Origin: an uncultured Oscillospiraceae bacterium
Lineage (GTDB): Bacteria > Bacillota > Clostridia > Oscillospirales > Oscillospiraceae
Direction: 5' to 3'
NCBI GenBank assembly: GCA_905233595.1
Contig: CAJOFI010000016.1
Coordinates: forward strand, 1 to 9,789
Length of the DNA stretch: 9,789 nucleotides
Under the pieces are notes generated by a model that saw only the letters and a list, made by a program, of their open reading frames with translations, was not told the DNA's origin and made no database searches. Position 1 is the stretch's first letter, and every line of letters starts with the position of its first letter. Positions 1 to 6,488 of the stretch are shown here, one piece after another. Both the position numbers and the translations under genes were made by a program.

Positions 1-2
1 TT

Positions 3-140
3 GAGCGCATCCGCCGCATCACCGGCTATCTGGTCGGCACCCTCGACCGCTTCAACGACGCCAAAAAAGCCGAGGAGCATGACCGCGTCAAGCACGAGAT
101 CATCCTCGATGAATGCGACTGCGGCTGTGAGTCGGCATGA
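3..140 (+). CDS. nrdD: Anaerobic (class III) ribonucleoside-triphosphate reductase, C-terminal end (partial)
   Basis: This is the 3' end of a gene that enters from the left edge, read in the frame starting at base 3 and ending at the TGA at 138-140. NrdD reduces ribonucleoside triphosphates to deoxyribonucleotides under anaerobic conditions using a glycyl radical. The 45 visible residues contain RITGYLVG, which matches the family's conserved glycyl-radical loop (R-x-x-G-Y-L); the radical glycine would be the codon at 24-26. This is followed by the typical [16 protein letters not shown] tail. The extreme C-terminus is cysteine-rich (CDCGCESA). Its stop overlaps the ATG of the activase gene (ATGA, 137-140), the usual nrdD-nrdG coupling. 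The catalytic barrel and ATP-cone lie outside the window. Identification is strong despite the short length, because the loop and the downstream nrdG agree. Confidence 0.9.
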   Translation, partial: ERIRRITGYLVGTLDRFNDAKKAEEHDRVKHEIILDECDCGCESA

Positions 141-409
141 CGGAACAAAAAACAAAGCTGAAGCTCTCCGGCGTTGTCAGAGAGAGCATCGTTGACGGCC
201 CCGGCATCCGCATGACGGTATTCGTACAGGGCTGTCCGCATCACTGCAAAGGCTGTCACAACCAGCACACATGGAGCTTTGAGGGCGGCTACAGCAGCCC
301 CTGGTACGCCACACGTACGCTGGACTCCAAGGCCTCCGGCTGCCGCTTCTCCTCGATGGCGTGCAGAATCGGGGTTCTGCTGTCAAAGCACAGTTTATAC
401 GCGCGATAG
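137..409 (+). CDS. nrdG: Anaerobic ribonucleotide reductase activating protein NrdG, truncated after ~52 residues
   Basis: NrdG is the radical-SAM activase that installs the glycyl radical on NrdD. The ATG overlaps the nrdD stop. Residues 11-52 carry the family signature: [15 protein letters not shown], then [15 protein letters not shown] with the CxxxCxxC iron-sulfur cluster cysteines C33, C37 and C40, then a WSFEGGY stretch. Beyond residue ~52 (about base 292) the reading frame stays open to a stop at 407-409, but the remaining ~38 residues look nothing like NrdG; they are the antisense of the minus-strand membrane-protein gene that starts here. A complete NrdG is about 150-230 residues, so the SAM-binding and substrate parts are absent. 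As it stands the product would be non-functional. Either the locus is rearranged in the organism or the contig is joined wrongly at ~290. The 409 endpoint is only the end of the open frame; genuine NrdG coding stops near 292. Confidence 0.8.
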   Translation: MTEQKTKLKLSGVVRESIVDGPGIRMTVFVQGCPHHCKGCHNQHTWSFEGGYSSPWYATRTLDSKASGCRFSSMACRIGVLLSKHSLYAR

Positions 410-1215
410 CAGCCGAAGCCGGCGAGGACGGCAAGCACAACCGCGATTGCAGCGCGAGGCAGCCGCTTGCCGCTTTTGCAGCGCGCCCAAAACAGCATCG
501 CCGCGAGCAGGCCGCAGCAGCAGGAAGTCGCGAGCATGATGCCCGCGCACTCCGTGAAGGCGATCACGATGAAATCCACCAGCGCCGAGAGCAGCGCCGG
601 AACGCGCCAGAGCTTTCTGCGGCAGGCAAAAAAGACGTAGACCGACAGCGACAGCGAAACCATATACCAGAAGGCCACGACGTTGGGGTTGGTATCGAGC
701 ATAGACAGGCGCGTGACGCCGTAGGCATACGGCATATTGGTCAGCCAGCCGCCTGTGATGGGATTGATGAGCCTTGTCCCGCTGAGGAACGACCAGACCC
801 CCAGAAGCCCAAGCGCGAAGAACCAGACGCAGAGGATCGCCGCGAGGACGGTCAGCACCCGGCGCCGCCCGGCGGCGTCGAGCGTCAGCCCCAGTTCCAC
901 GAAGGGCAGCATCAGCGACAGGTCGAGGATGAACAGGAAGCCCCGGCTCAAAACCCGGTCGCCGTTTAAGATCTGCGTGAGCACGACCCAGGCGAAGTAG
1001 GCCGCGAAGAGCCTGATCTCCACGCCGTCCCGCAGGCGCCGGAAGTACAGCACCCCGGCGAAGAGGACGGGCGGGAGATAGAGATAGAAGCCCTGCTTGA
1101 TGCTGCGCGCGAGGAAGTAATTGACCTGTCCCATCTGGAAATAGAAAAACAGCAGCAGCACCGTGACGGCATAGGCTGTCCGCCTGAGCGAAAGCTCCCT
1201 CTGATTGTCAACCAT
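289..1215 (-). CDS. Polytopic membrane protein, O-antigen ligase/polymerase-like, 3'-truncated
   Basis: The 308-residue product is very hydrophobic, with roughly eight apparent membrane segments separated by short basic loops (such as RRKLWR and RCKSGKR). The segment [23 protein letters not shown], followed by a helix containing [11 protein letters not shown], resembles the core of the O-antigen ligase/Wzy-like family (PF04932 type), which joins or polymerises cell-surface polysaccharides. No catalytic residues can be assigned with confidence. I chose the ATG at 1215 because an AGGGGA Shine-Dalgarno sits 9 bases upstream; a GTG at 1224 would have no spacing. The frame closes at a TAG (289-291) whose bases probably belong to nrdG, so the true C-terminus, perhaps 100 or more residues, is missing. 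It lies 23 bases after the M18 aminopeptidase stop on the same strand, so it is probably the last gene of the prfA operon. The family call is tentative; membrane topology is clear. Confidence 0.6.
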   Translation of the reverse strand: MVDNQRELSLRRTAYAVTVLLLFFYFQMGQVNYFLARSIKQGFYLYLPPVLFAGVLYFRRLRDGVEIRLFAAYFAWVVLTQILNGDRVLSRGFLFILDLSLMLPFVELGLTLDAAGRRRVLTVLAAILCVWFFALGLLGVWSFLSGTRLINPITGGWLTNMPYAYGVTRLSMLDTNPNVVAFWYMVSLSLSVYVFFACRRKLWRVPALLSALVDFIVIAFTECAGIMLATSCCCGLLAAMLFWARCKSGKRLPRAAIAVVLAVLAGFGCYRAYKLCFDSRTPILHAIEEKRQPEALESSVRVAYQGLL

Positions 1216-1238
1216 CTCCCGCACTCCCCTTTTTCAGA

Positions 1239-2621
1239 TCACTTGTCCTCGTACACAGCGAGAACGCCCTTGTAGGTCATGTAGCAGTCGAGCTTCGCGG
1301 TCACCTCGAAGGGCGCGTGCATGCTCAGCACGGGCACGCCCGCGTCGATGGTGTCGATATTGCGCTTGGCCATGAACTTGGCGATGGTGCCGCCGCCGCC
1401 CTGATCGACCTTGCCCAGCTCGGCCATCTGCCAGACGACCTTCTTCTCGGCAAACACCCGGCGCAGGTAGGCCACCAGCTCGGCCGAGGCGTCGCTCGTG
1501 CCGGACTTGCCGCGCGATCCGGTGTACTTGCTCAGGCCGATGCCGTAGTTGAGGCGGGAGGAATTGCCCTTCTCAAAGGCCTCGGGGTAGAGTGGGTCAT
1601 AGGCCGCCGTCACGTCAGCCGAGACGCAGAAGCTCTTCTCGTAGCAGCGGCGCAGCGGCACGTTCTGGCTCTCGCAGAGATCCTTCATAAAGGTGTCGAA
1701 GGCGGCGCTCTGCATGCCGGTGACGCCCTCGGAGCCGATTTGCTCCTTGTCGCACAGCAGGCACACACAGGTGCGCTCCGGCGCCTCGACGTCGAGGATC
1801 GCCTGCAGCTCCGCAAAGGCGCAGACGCGGTCGTCCTGCCCGTAGCCGCCGATCATGGAGCGGTCAAGCCCGATCTCGCACACGTCAAAGGCGGGCACGG
1901 CGCAGAGCTCGGCGGAGAGAAAGTCCTCCTCGGTCATGCCGTACAGATCGTTTAAGAGGCTCAGGATCGCAAGCTTCACGCGATCCTTGCCCTCGTCGGC
2001 ATAGGGGGCGGAGCCGATCAGCAGCCGCAAACCCTCGCCGGTGATGCCCTCGGCCATGGTCTTGCGCATCTGATCCTGCCCGAGGTGGGGCAGCAGGTCG
2101 GTGATGACGAACTTGGGCTCGTCCGCGTCCCGGCCGAGCGTGACCTTCACGGTCTCGCCGCTGCGCAGCGCCACGACGCCGTGCAGCTCAAGCGGGATCG
2201 TGACCCACTGATACTTCTTGATGCCGCCGTAATAGTGCGTTTTGAAGAAGGCCAGCTCCTCGGACTCGCTGAGCGGCGACTGCTTGAGGTCGAGCCGCGG
2301 GGAATCGACGTGCGCGCCCGCGATCACCGCCCCCTCGCTGAGGGGCTTTTTCCCGATCACGGCGAGGGTCAGCGCCTTGCCGCGATTGCTCTGGTAGACC
2401 TTGTCCCCGGCCTTGAGCGCCATGCCGGGTCTGTATTCCACGAAGCCCTGCTCCTTTGCAAGCTCGATGGCGAAGTCCACGGCCTCGCGTTCGATGCGGC
2501 ACTCGTTCAGAAAGCGCATATACGCGCGGCAATAGTTCTCCGCGTCGATCCGCTCGGCCGTGTCGATCAGGTCGTAACCGTTCTTCTGCTCGTAAAAGAG
2601 TTTGCTTCTCAGCTCATCCAT
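1239..2621 (-). CDS. M18 family zinc aminopeptidase
   Basis: The 460-residue protein has the length and motif order of M18 (aspartyl aminopeptidase-type) metallopeptidases, cytosolic enzymes that trim N-terminal residues from peptides using a two-metal site. Visible motifs are AGAHVDSPRLDLK (H104, D106), GGYGQDDRVCAF (D263/D264), CDKEQIGSEGVTGMQS (E293, Q294) and the C-terminal VLSMHAPFEV (H434), matching the metal-ligand and catalytic positions of the family. The residue after the likely catalytic E293 is Gln, where eukaryotic and proteobacterial M18 enzymes have Glu. The start is the ATG at 2621, preceded by GGAGG with 9 bases spacing; the open frame extends upstream but lacks a comparable site. 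The first 8 bases overlap the 3' end of the Sua5-CoaE fusion gene (ATGGATGA), implying translational coupling. Substrate preference cannot be read from the sequence. Confidence 0.9.
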   Translation of the reverse strand: MDELRSKLFYEQKNGYDLIDTAERIDAENYCRAYMRFLNECRIEREAVDFAIELAKEQGFVEYRPGMALKAGDKVYQSNRGKALTLAVIGKKPLSEGAVIAGAHVDSPRLDLKQSPLSESEELAFFKTHYYGGIKKYQWVTIPLELHGVVALRSGETVKVTLGRDADEPKFVITDLLPHLGQDQMRKTMAEGITGEGLRLLIGSAPYADEGKDRVKLAILSLLNDLYGMTEEDFLSAELCAVPAFDVCEIGLDRSMIGGYGQDDRVCAFAELQAILDVEAPERTCVCLLCDKEQIGSEGVTGMQSAAFDTFMKDLCESQNVPLRRCYEKSFCVSADVTAAYDPLYPEAFEKGNSSRLNYGIGLSKYTGSRGKSGTSDASAELVAYLRRVFAEKKVVWQMAELGKVDQGGGGTIAKFMAKRNIDTIDAGVPVLSMHAPFEVTAKLDCYMTYKGVLAVYEDK

Positions 2622-3822
2622 TGTTTGCTTCCTCCAACAACTGTATAAATATATTTGCAAAGTGTTCGGGATCGCCGTTATTCTCGATCACCCGGTCACA
2701 GTGCTTTCGATAATAAGCCTCCGGCTTCTGCGCGCGCAGGCGCAAAAGCGCGGCCTCGCGCGAGATGCCGTCGCGCGCCATGATGCGCTCAAGGCGCGTG
2801 CCCTCGTCCGCGAGCACGGCCAGCGTAAGATCGCAGCGCGCGCCGAGGCCGCTTGCAATCAGCTCCACCGCGTCGAGCGCGGCGAGGCTGCCGCCCTCGA
2901 GCGCGAAGGCGCGCAGGCGGCGGTCGATCTCGCGGGAAATGAAGCGGTGCGTGACCTCGTTGAGCGCCTCGAGCTTCCGCTCATCTGAAAAGACGAGCGC
3001 GCCCAGCGCCGCGCGGTCAAGGCTTTCGCCCTTCACCGTGCCGGGAAATGCCTCCCCGATCGCTTGCAAAAGCTCCCGATCGCTCTCGAGCAGCTCGTGA
3101 TACACCTTGTCGCAGTCGAGCACCAGCGCCCCGCGCTCGCGCAAAAGCGAGAGCGCCGTGGTCTTGCCCGCGCCGCTCGGCCCGGTGATGCCGATCACGC
3201 GAAGGCTCTCCGCGAGCGCCCGCTCGATCTCCCCGGCCGGGAGCGCCCCCTGCCGCAGGACGCGGTAGGGCGTTCTGCTCATATCGAGGATCGTGGATTC
3301 CCGCCCGAGGGTGCAGGCGCCCCCGTCGATGACCGCCTCGATCACGCCGTCAAAATACGTATGTACCTCCGAGGCCGTCTTGGGGCTGGGCTGCCCGCTG
3401 GGGTTTGCCGAGGGCGCGGCGAAGGGGATGCCCGCAAGGCGCAACGCCTCAAGCGTCATCGGATGATCCGGGCAGCGCAGGGAGACGGTGTCGCCCCCCG
3501 CGCGCACGATCTCCGGCACCACGCCGCGTTTCGCCCTGAGCACGATGCTCAGCGGCCCCGGCCAGAAGCGCGCCGCCAGCGCCTTCGCGCTCGCGGGGAC
3601 GGCCTCGCAGTACCTTTCCAGCTCCCCGACGCCGTGCACCATCAGGGCGAGGGGCTTTACCTCCGGCCTGCCCTTGACCTCATAGATGCGCTGCACGGCC
3701 TTCTCGTCCAGCCCGTTTCCCGCGAGGCCGTACACGGTCTCCGTCGGCACGGCGACGAGCCCGCCTGCGCGCAAAATGCGCGCGGCCTCGCCCAGATCCT
3801 CTGTAATATGCTTTGTCTCCAT
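2614..3822 (-). CDS. Fusion protein: threonylcarbamoyl-AMP synthase (Sua5/YrdC/TsaC) + dephospho-CoA kinase (CoaE)
   Basis: One uninterrupted 402-residue frame holds two complete enzymes. Residues ~5-205 are a Sua5/YrdC domain, which makes threonylcarbamoyl-AMP from threonine, bicarbonate and ATP for the t6A modification of tRNA position 37. Its marks are VPTETVYGLAGN, the KGRP motif (50-53), FWPGPLS, APSANPSGQ (SAN 138-140) and GRESTILD. Residues ~208-402 are a CoaE domain, which phosphorylates dephospho-CoA in the last step of CoA synthesis. Its marks are the P-loop GPSGAGKT (214-221), LDCDKVYHEL, THRFISREI and the C-terminal RDGISREAALLRLRAQ plus VIENNG. The family's usual PLLFE-like motif reads VELIA here. 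No internal ATG precedes VIGITG, so the halves are translated as one chain. The start is the ATG at 3822, 4 bases after GGAGG, sharing one base with the prfA stop (TGATG); a TTG at 3825 is less likely. Both assignments are firm; that both halves are active is inferred. Confidence 0.93.
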   Translation of the reverse strand: METKHITEDLGEAARILRAGGLVAVPTETVYGLAGNGLDEKAVQRIYEVKGRPEVKPLALMVHGVGELERYCEAVPASAKALAARFWPGPLSIVLRAKRGVVPEIVRAGGDTVSLRCPDHPMTLEALRLAGIPFAAPSANPSGQPSPKTASEVHTYFDGVIEAVIDGGACTLGRESTILDMSRTPYRVLRQGALPAGEIERALAESLRVIGITGPSGAGKTTALSLLRERGALVLDCDKVYHELLESDRELLQAIGEAFPGTVKGESLDRAALGALVFSDERKLEALNEVTHRFISREIDRRLRAFALEGGSLAALDAVELIASGLGARCDLTLAVLADEGTRLERIMARDGISREAALLRLRAQKPEAYYRKHCDRVIENNGDPEHFANIFIQLLEEANNG

Positions 3823-4892
3823 CAATCCTCCGCCTGTCTTGAAAGCCTCTCTGCCTGGTCGTGGGTGACGAGCGCGTCGATCAAGCCGTCGAGCTCCCCG
3901 TTGATGACCGCCGCGAGGCTGAAGCTGCGGCTCTCGCCCTCGAGGCGGTGATCCACCACGAGGTTGTCCTTATAGCGGTAAGTCCTCACGCGCTCACTGC
4001 GCTCCCCGGAACCGACCTGGCTGCGGCGCTCCTCGGCGACGGCGGCCGCCTGGCTCCTCTGCTCCCGCTCGTAGAGCTTGGCGCGCAGGATCTGCATCGC
4101 GCGATCCTTGTTCTTATATTGGCTGCGCTCGTCCTGGCACTCCACCACGAGCCCCGTGGGCAGGTGGGTGATGCGGATTGCGCTCTCGGTCTTGTTGACG
4201 TGCTGCCCGCCCGCGCCGGAGGAGCGGTAGGTGTCGATCTTGAGCTCATTGGGGTCGAGGCGGAAATCCACCTCCTCCACCTCAGGCAGGACCGCCACGG
4301 TGGCGGTGGAGGTGTGGATGCGCCCGGCGGACTCGGTCGCGGGGACGCGCTTGACACAGTGCACGCCCGCCTCGAACTTGAGGCGCGAATACGCGCCCTC
4401 GCCCTCGATGACGAAGCTGCACTCCTTGATGCCGCCAAGCTCCGTATCGCTGAGATTCGCAAGCTCGGTCTTCCAGCCCTTCGCCTCGGCGTACATCGAA
4501 TACATGCGGTAGAGGTCAGCGGCGAAGAGCATCGCCTCCTCCCCGCCGACGCCGCCGCGGATCTCCATGATGACGTTTTTGCCGTCGTTCGGATCCTTCG
4601 GCAGCAGCAGGAAGCGGATCTCCTTCTCCAGCCGCTCCAGCTCCGCCTTCGCCTGCTGCAGCTCCTCCTGCGCAAGCTCACGCATTTCGGGGTCGCCGAG
4701 AAGCTCCTTCGCGCCCTCGAGATCGCCCTGCGCCTTCACATAGGCCGCGTAAGCCTCCGCGAGGGGGCGCTTCTCGCGCGCCTCCTTTTCGCATTTCGCG
4801 TAGAGCGCGGGGTCGGCGTAGGTCTCCGGCTCCTCCATGCGGCGCAGCAGCTCCTCATATTGATTTTTCACAAGTCTGAGTCTCTCGAGCAT
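3822..4892 (-). CDS. prfA: Peptide chain release factor 1 (RF1)
   Basis: The 356-residue length is standard for RF1, which recognises UAA and UAG in the ribosomal A site and triggers peptide release. Domain order is an N-terminal coiled-coil region (residues 1-95), GGVGGEEAMLFA, the RF1-type stop-codon recognition tripeptide P-A-T in KRVPATESAGRIHTS (184-186) and the catalytic GGQ loop in SSGAGGQHVNKTESAIR (228-230). PAT rather than SPF separates it from RF2. Near the C-terminus the usual YNFPQxRVTDHR-type stretch reads YRYKDNLVVDHRL, a noticeable departure. The start is the ATG at 4892, with GGAG 6 bases upstream; the frame extends to 5111, but that extension reads antisense to the lysozyme gene and through the promoter, so it is not coding. 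It is the first gene of the minus-strand operon, and its stop shares a base with the next ATG. prmC, the RF1 methyltransferase that often accompanies prfA, is not adjacent. Confidence 0.96.
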   Translation of the reverse strand: MLERLRLVKNQYEELLRRMEEPETYADPALYAKCEKEAREKRPLAEAYAAYVKAQGDLEGAKELLGDPEMRELAQEELQQAKAELERLEKEIRFLLLPKDPNDGKNVIMEIRGGVGGEEAMLFAADLYRMYSMYAEAKGWKTELANLSDTELGGIKECSFVIEGEGAYSRLKFEAGVHCVKRVPATESAGRIHTSTATVAVLPEVEEVDFRLDPNELKIDTYRSSGAGGQHVNKTESAIRITHLPTGLVVECQDERSQYKNKDRAMQILRAKLYEREQRSQAAAVAEERRSQVGSGERSERVRTYRYKDNLVVDHRLEGESRSFSLAAVINGELDGLIDALVTHDQAERLSRQAED

Positions 4893-4925
4893 AGGCTTCT
4901 CCAATAAGGCGGTATTAACTGATTG

Positions 4926-4954
4926 ATTATACCACAGTCCCCGCGCTCTGTAAA
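4926..4954 (-). promoter_or_regulatory. Sigma-A promoter of the prfA operon (extended -10)
   Basis: On the minus strand a -35 box TTTACA (4954-4949) is followed by a 17-base spacer and a perfect -10 box TATAAT (4931-4926), preceded by TGG, which makes an extended -10. Transcription would start near 4919, leaving a leader of about 27 bases that contains the prfA ribosome-binding site. No operator or attenuator is evident in such a short leader. Confidence 0.75.
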
Positions 4955-4958
4955 TGAC

Positions 4959-4997
4959 AAAAAACTGTAATAATCGGGAACGGCGCTTTTCCCGTTC
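4959..4997 (-). terminator. Possible weak intrinsic terminator after the GH25 lysozyme gene
   Basis: Just downstream of the lysozyme stop the minus strand contains two mutually exclusive 6-bp stems: CGGGAA/TTCCCG with an 8-base loop (4975-4994) and GAACGG/CCGTTC (4978-4997). A run of six T follows at 4964-4959. The T-run lies about 10 bases from the stem, further than in a canonical rho-independent terminator, so read-through into prfA is likely. Confidence 0.3.
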
Positions 4998-5010
4998 GGC
5001 GCGTTGCCGC

Positions 5011-5859
5011 TCACCGTTCCGGGAAGAACAGCACGTCCATATCCGTGCCGCAGCGGATGCCGCTGACGCTGCCGCGATCCGTGAACTGCCAGAGCCGATA
5101 GTTCTCTTCAAAGTCGGGCGGCGTTGCGTCCTCCGTATAGGCGGCCAGCCACAGCGGATAGCCGCGCAGCGCTTCGGTATTCAGACGGCTGCGAAAGAAC
5201 CAGCGCCCGGAGTAGACGCCCGCGCGCAGACCCGCGCTCTCGATCGTCCGGCAAAAGGCGAGGGCGTTCTGTGTCCGCTCCCAGGCCGAAAGACCGTCCG
5301 CGCGCCCCTCGGGGTACTCGCCGGAGAACTCCGTGTCATAAAATACGGGCAGCTCAAGCGCTCTGCCGCCGAGCACGCGCAGCACGTATTCCGCCTCTTC
5401 GACGGCCTCGTGCTCGTTTACGGCGGTGGAGTAGAAATATACGCCGCGCAGAAGCCCCGCCTTCCGGCTCTCGCGCAGATAGCGCTCGGCGCGCGCGTCG
5501 CCGTAGATGCTGCCGCTCGTCCAACCGCGCCCGCCGACGCGGATGATCGCGAAGTCGATGCCCTGCGCTTTGGCGAGCGCCCAGTCGATCTCCTCGCTGT
5601 AGGTGGAAACGTCCACCCCCACCGCCCCGCTTCGGATGCCGCGCGCGTCAAAATAGCAGTATTTTCCCTCCACAAGCCGCAGCCCGGTCAGCGGGCTTCC
5701 GTCCTGTAGGTAGTAATACGCCCCGTTTGCCGTGACCCAGCCGGTATATTCCGTCATGCCGGGGTCGTAGGGCGCCGCCTCCGGCCTTCCCATGCCCAGG
5801 CCGAAAAGCGCCAGGAGCAGCAGCACCGGAAGCAGGCGCCTTCTCTTTCCGCTTTTCAT
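5011..5859 (-). CDS. Secreted GH25 lysozyme with cell-wall-binding repeats
   Basis: GH25 enzymes (Cellosyl/LytC-type muramidases) cleave the MurNAc-GlcNAc bond of peptidoglycan. The 282-residue protein starts with a basic N-region (KSGKRRR) and a hydrophobic stretch (residues 9-22), a signal peptide or N-terminal anchor. Residues ~38-78 hold two short aromatic repeats (GWVTANGAYYYLQDG and LVEGKYCYFDARG) of the choline/cell-wall-binding type. The catalytic domain follows: GVDVSTYSEEIDW (D83), FAIIRVGGRGW, GVYFYSTAVNEHEA, LPVFYDTEFS (D175 and E177) and the C-terminal LWQFTDRG plus DMDVLF, in family order. The start ATG overlaps the stop of the upstream acetyltransferase (ATGA, 5859-5856), so the two are probably translationally coupled. 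A role in cell-wall remodelling or spore/cell separation is inferred; the sequence does not show whether it is a housekeeping autolysin or of phage origin, but no phage genes surround it. Confidence 0.9.
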   Translation of the reverse strand: MKSGKRRRLLPVLLLLALFGLGMGRPEAAPYDPGMTEYTGWVTANGAYYYLQDGSPLTGLRLVEGKYCYFDARGIRSGAVGVDVSTYSEEIDWALAKAQGIDFAIIRVGGRGWTSGSIYGDARAERYLRESRKAGLLRGVYFYSTAVNEHEAVEEAEYVLRVLGGRALELPVFYDTEFSGEYPEGRADGLSAWERTQNALAFCRTIESAGLRAGVYSGRWFFRSRLNTEALRGYPLWLAAYTEDATPPDFEENYRLWQFTDRGSVSGIRCGTDMDVLFFPER

Positions 5860-6386
5860 CCCAGTACCCGCTCATAGAGGTGCACGGTGATCTCCCCGGT
5901 GTCCTCATACCAGACCTCCCGCTCCTCGCAGAAGGCGAAGCCGTGCTTCTGATAAAGCCGCTCGGCGGGGAGGTTCCCCTTCACCACGTCCAGGCGCAGA
6001 AGCCGCCTGCCCAGCAGCGATGCGCGGCGGATGAGCGCCTCCAGCGCCGCGTCGGAGACGCCTTTTCCCCGGAAATCCGGGTGCACCGCGAAAAGGTGCA
6101 GGACGCAGACCTCCGCCGCCTCCGCTTCGTGCAGCCAGGCGGCGCCGTCATAGGTCTGCTCGTCGCGCCCGCTGAGCACCGCCGCCGCGGCGATGCGCCC
6201 CTCGCATCTTACGAGCAGCATCTCCCCCGCCGCGATGCGCTCGGACAGCTCCTCCCGATTCGGGTAGATGCCGATGTGCCAGCCGGGGCTAAAAGCGCTC
6301 CCCTCCTGGGCAGCGCAGACCTCCTCATAGAAGCGCCAGAGCTCCCCCAGCTCCCCCTGTTTCGCGTTTTCGATCGCAAGCACCAT
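5856..6386 (-). CDS. GNAT family N-acetyltransferase
   Basis: The 176-residue protein has GNAT architecture. These enzymes transfer an acetyl group from acetyl-CoA to an amine on a small molecule or protein N-terminus. The acetyl-CoA pyrophosphate-binding loop (motif A) is seen in LHLFAVHPDFRGKGVSDAAL, with the R/Q-x-x-G-x-G/A pattern as FRGKGVSDA. It is followed by a second helix, LRLDVVKGNLPAERLYQKHGF, the typical motif B (N..A..LY.k.GF). An N-terminal helix pair (residues 8-30) precedes. The ATG at 6386 follows a purine-rich GAGGGG. The gene ends in an ATGA overlap with the GH25 lysozyme. The substrate cannot be predicted; pairing with a wall hydrolase is only circumstantial evidence for a wall-related role. 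Confidence 0.88.
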   Translation of the reverse strand: MVLAIENAKQGELGELWRFYEEVCAAQEGSAFSPGWHIGIYPNREELSERIAAGEMLLVRCEGRIAAAAVLSGRDEQTYDGAAWLHEAEAAEVCVLHLFAVHPDFRGKGVSDAALEALIRRASLLGRRLLRLDVVKGNLPAERLYQKHGFAFCEEREVWYEDTGEITVHLYERVLG

Positions 6387-6406
6387 ACGCCGCCCCTCTC
6401 TTTCTT

Positions 6407-6440
6407 ATTATAATGTAGCAGCTTTCCCCCGCATTGGCAA
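6407..6440 (-). promoter_or_regulatory. Likely promoter of the GNAT-GH25 operon
   Basis: On the minus strand TTGCCA (6440-6435) is followed by a 17-base spacer and TACATT (6417-6412). A perfect TATAAT lies immediately after it (6412-6407), but 22 bases from TTGCCA. Either hexamer could act as the -10; the AT-rich block in otherwise GC-rich sequence supports a promoter here. Transcription would begin about 20 bases before the acetyltransferase ATG at 6386. Confidence 0.5.
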
Positions 6441-6459
6441 GAAGAAATGTGTTTATGTC

Positions 6460-6488
6460 TTGACGATGGGCGCATTTAGGGATAAAAT
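6460..6488 (+). promoter_or_regulatory. Sigma-A promoter of the xpaC-telA operon
   Basis: TTGACG (6460-6465), a 17-base spacer and TAAAAT (6483-6488) make a close match to the sigma-A consensus. Transcription would start near 6495, about 15 bases before an AAGGAGG ribosome-binding site (6511-6517). This predicted start lies so close to the ATG at 6502 that the ATG is unlikely to be used, favouring the GTG at 6526. The promoter is back-to-back with that of the acetyltransferase gene. Confidence 0.75.

Noticed and set aside
361..969. 202-codon plus-strand open frame opposite the membrane-protein gene
   Set aside because: Composition is Arg/Gln/Pro/Glu-rich with no recognisable domain, while the opposite strand gives a coherent membrane protein with a ribosome-binding site.
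3064..4907. Long plus-strand open frames (295 and 348 codons) opposite the Sua5-CoaE and prfA genes
   Set aside because: They lie wholly antisense to strongly recognised genes, have no family motifs, and are rich in Ala/Arg/Leu/His as expected from reading GC-rich coding sequence backwards.
4893..5111. N-terminal extension of prfA to 5111
   Set aside because: The extension runs through the promoter and into antisense of the lysozyme gene; the ATG at 4892 has its own ribosome-binding site and gives the standard RF1 length.
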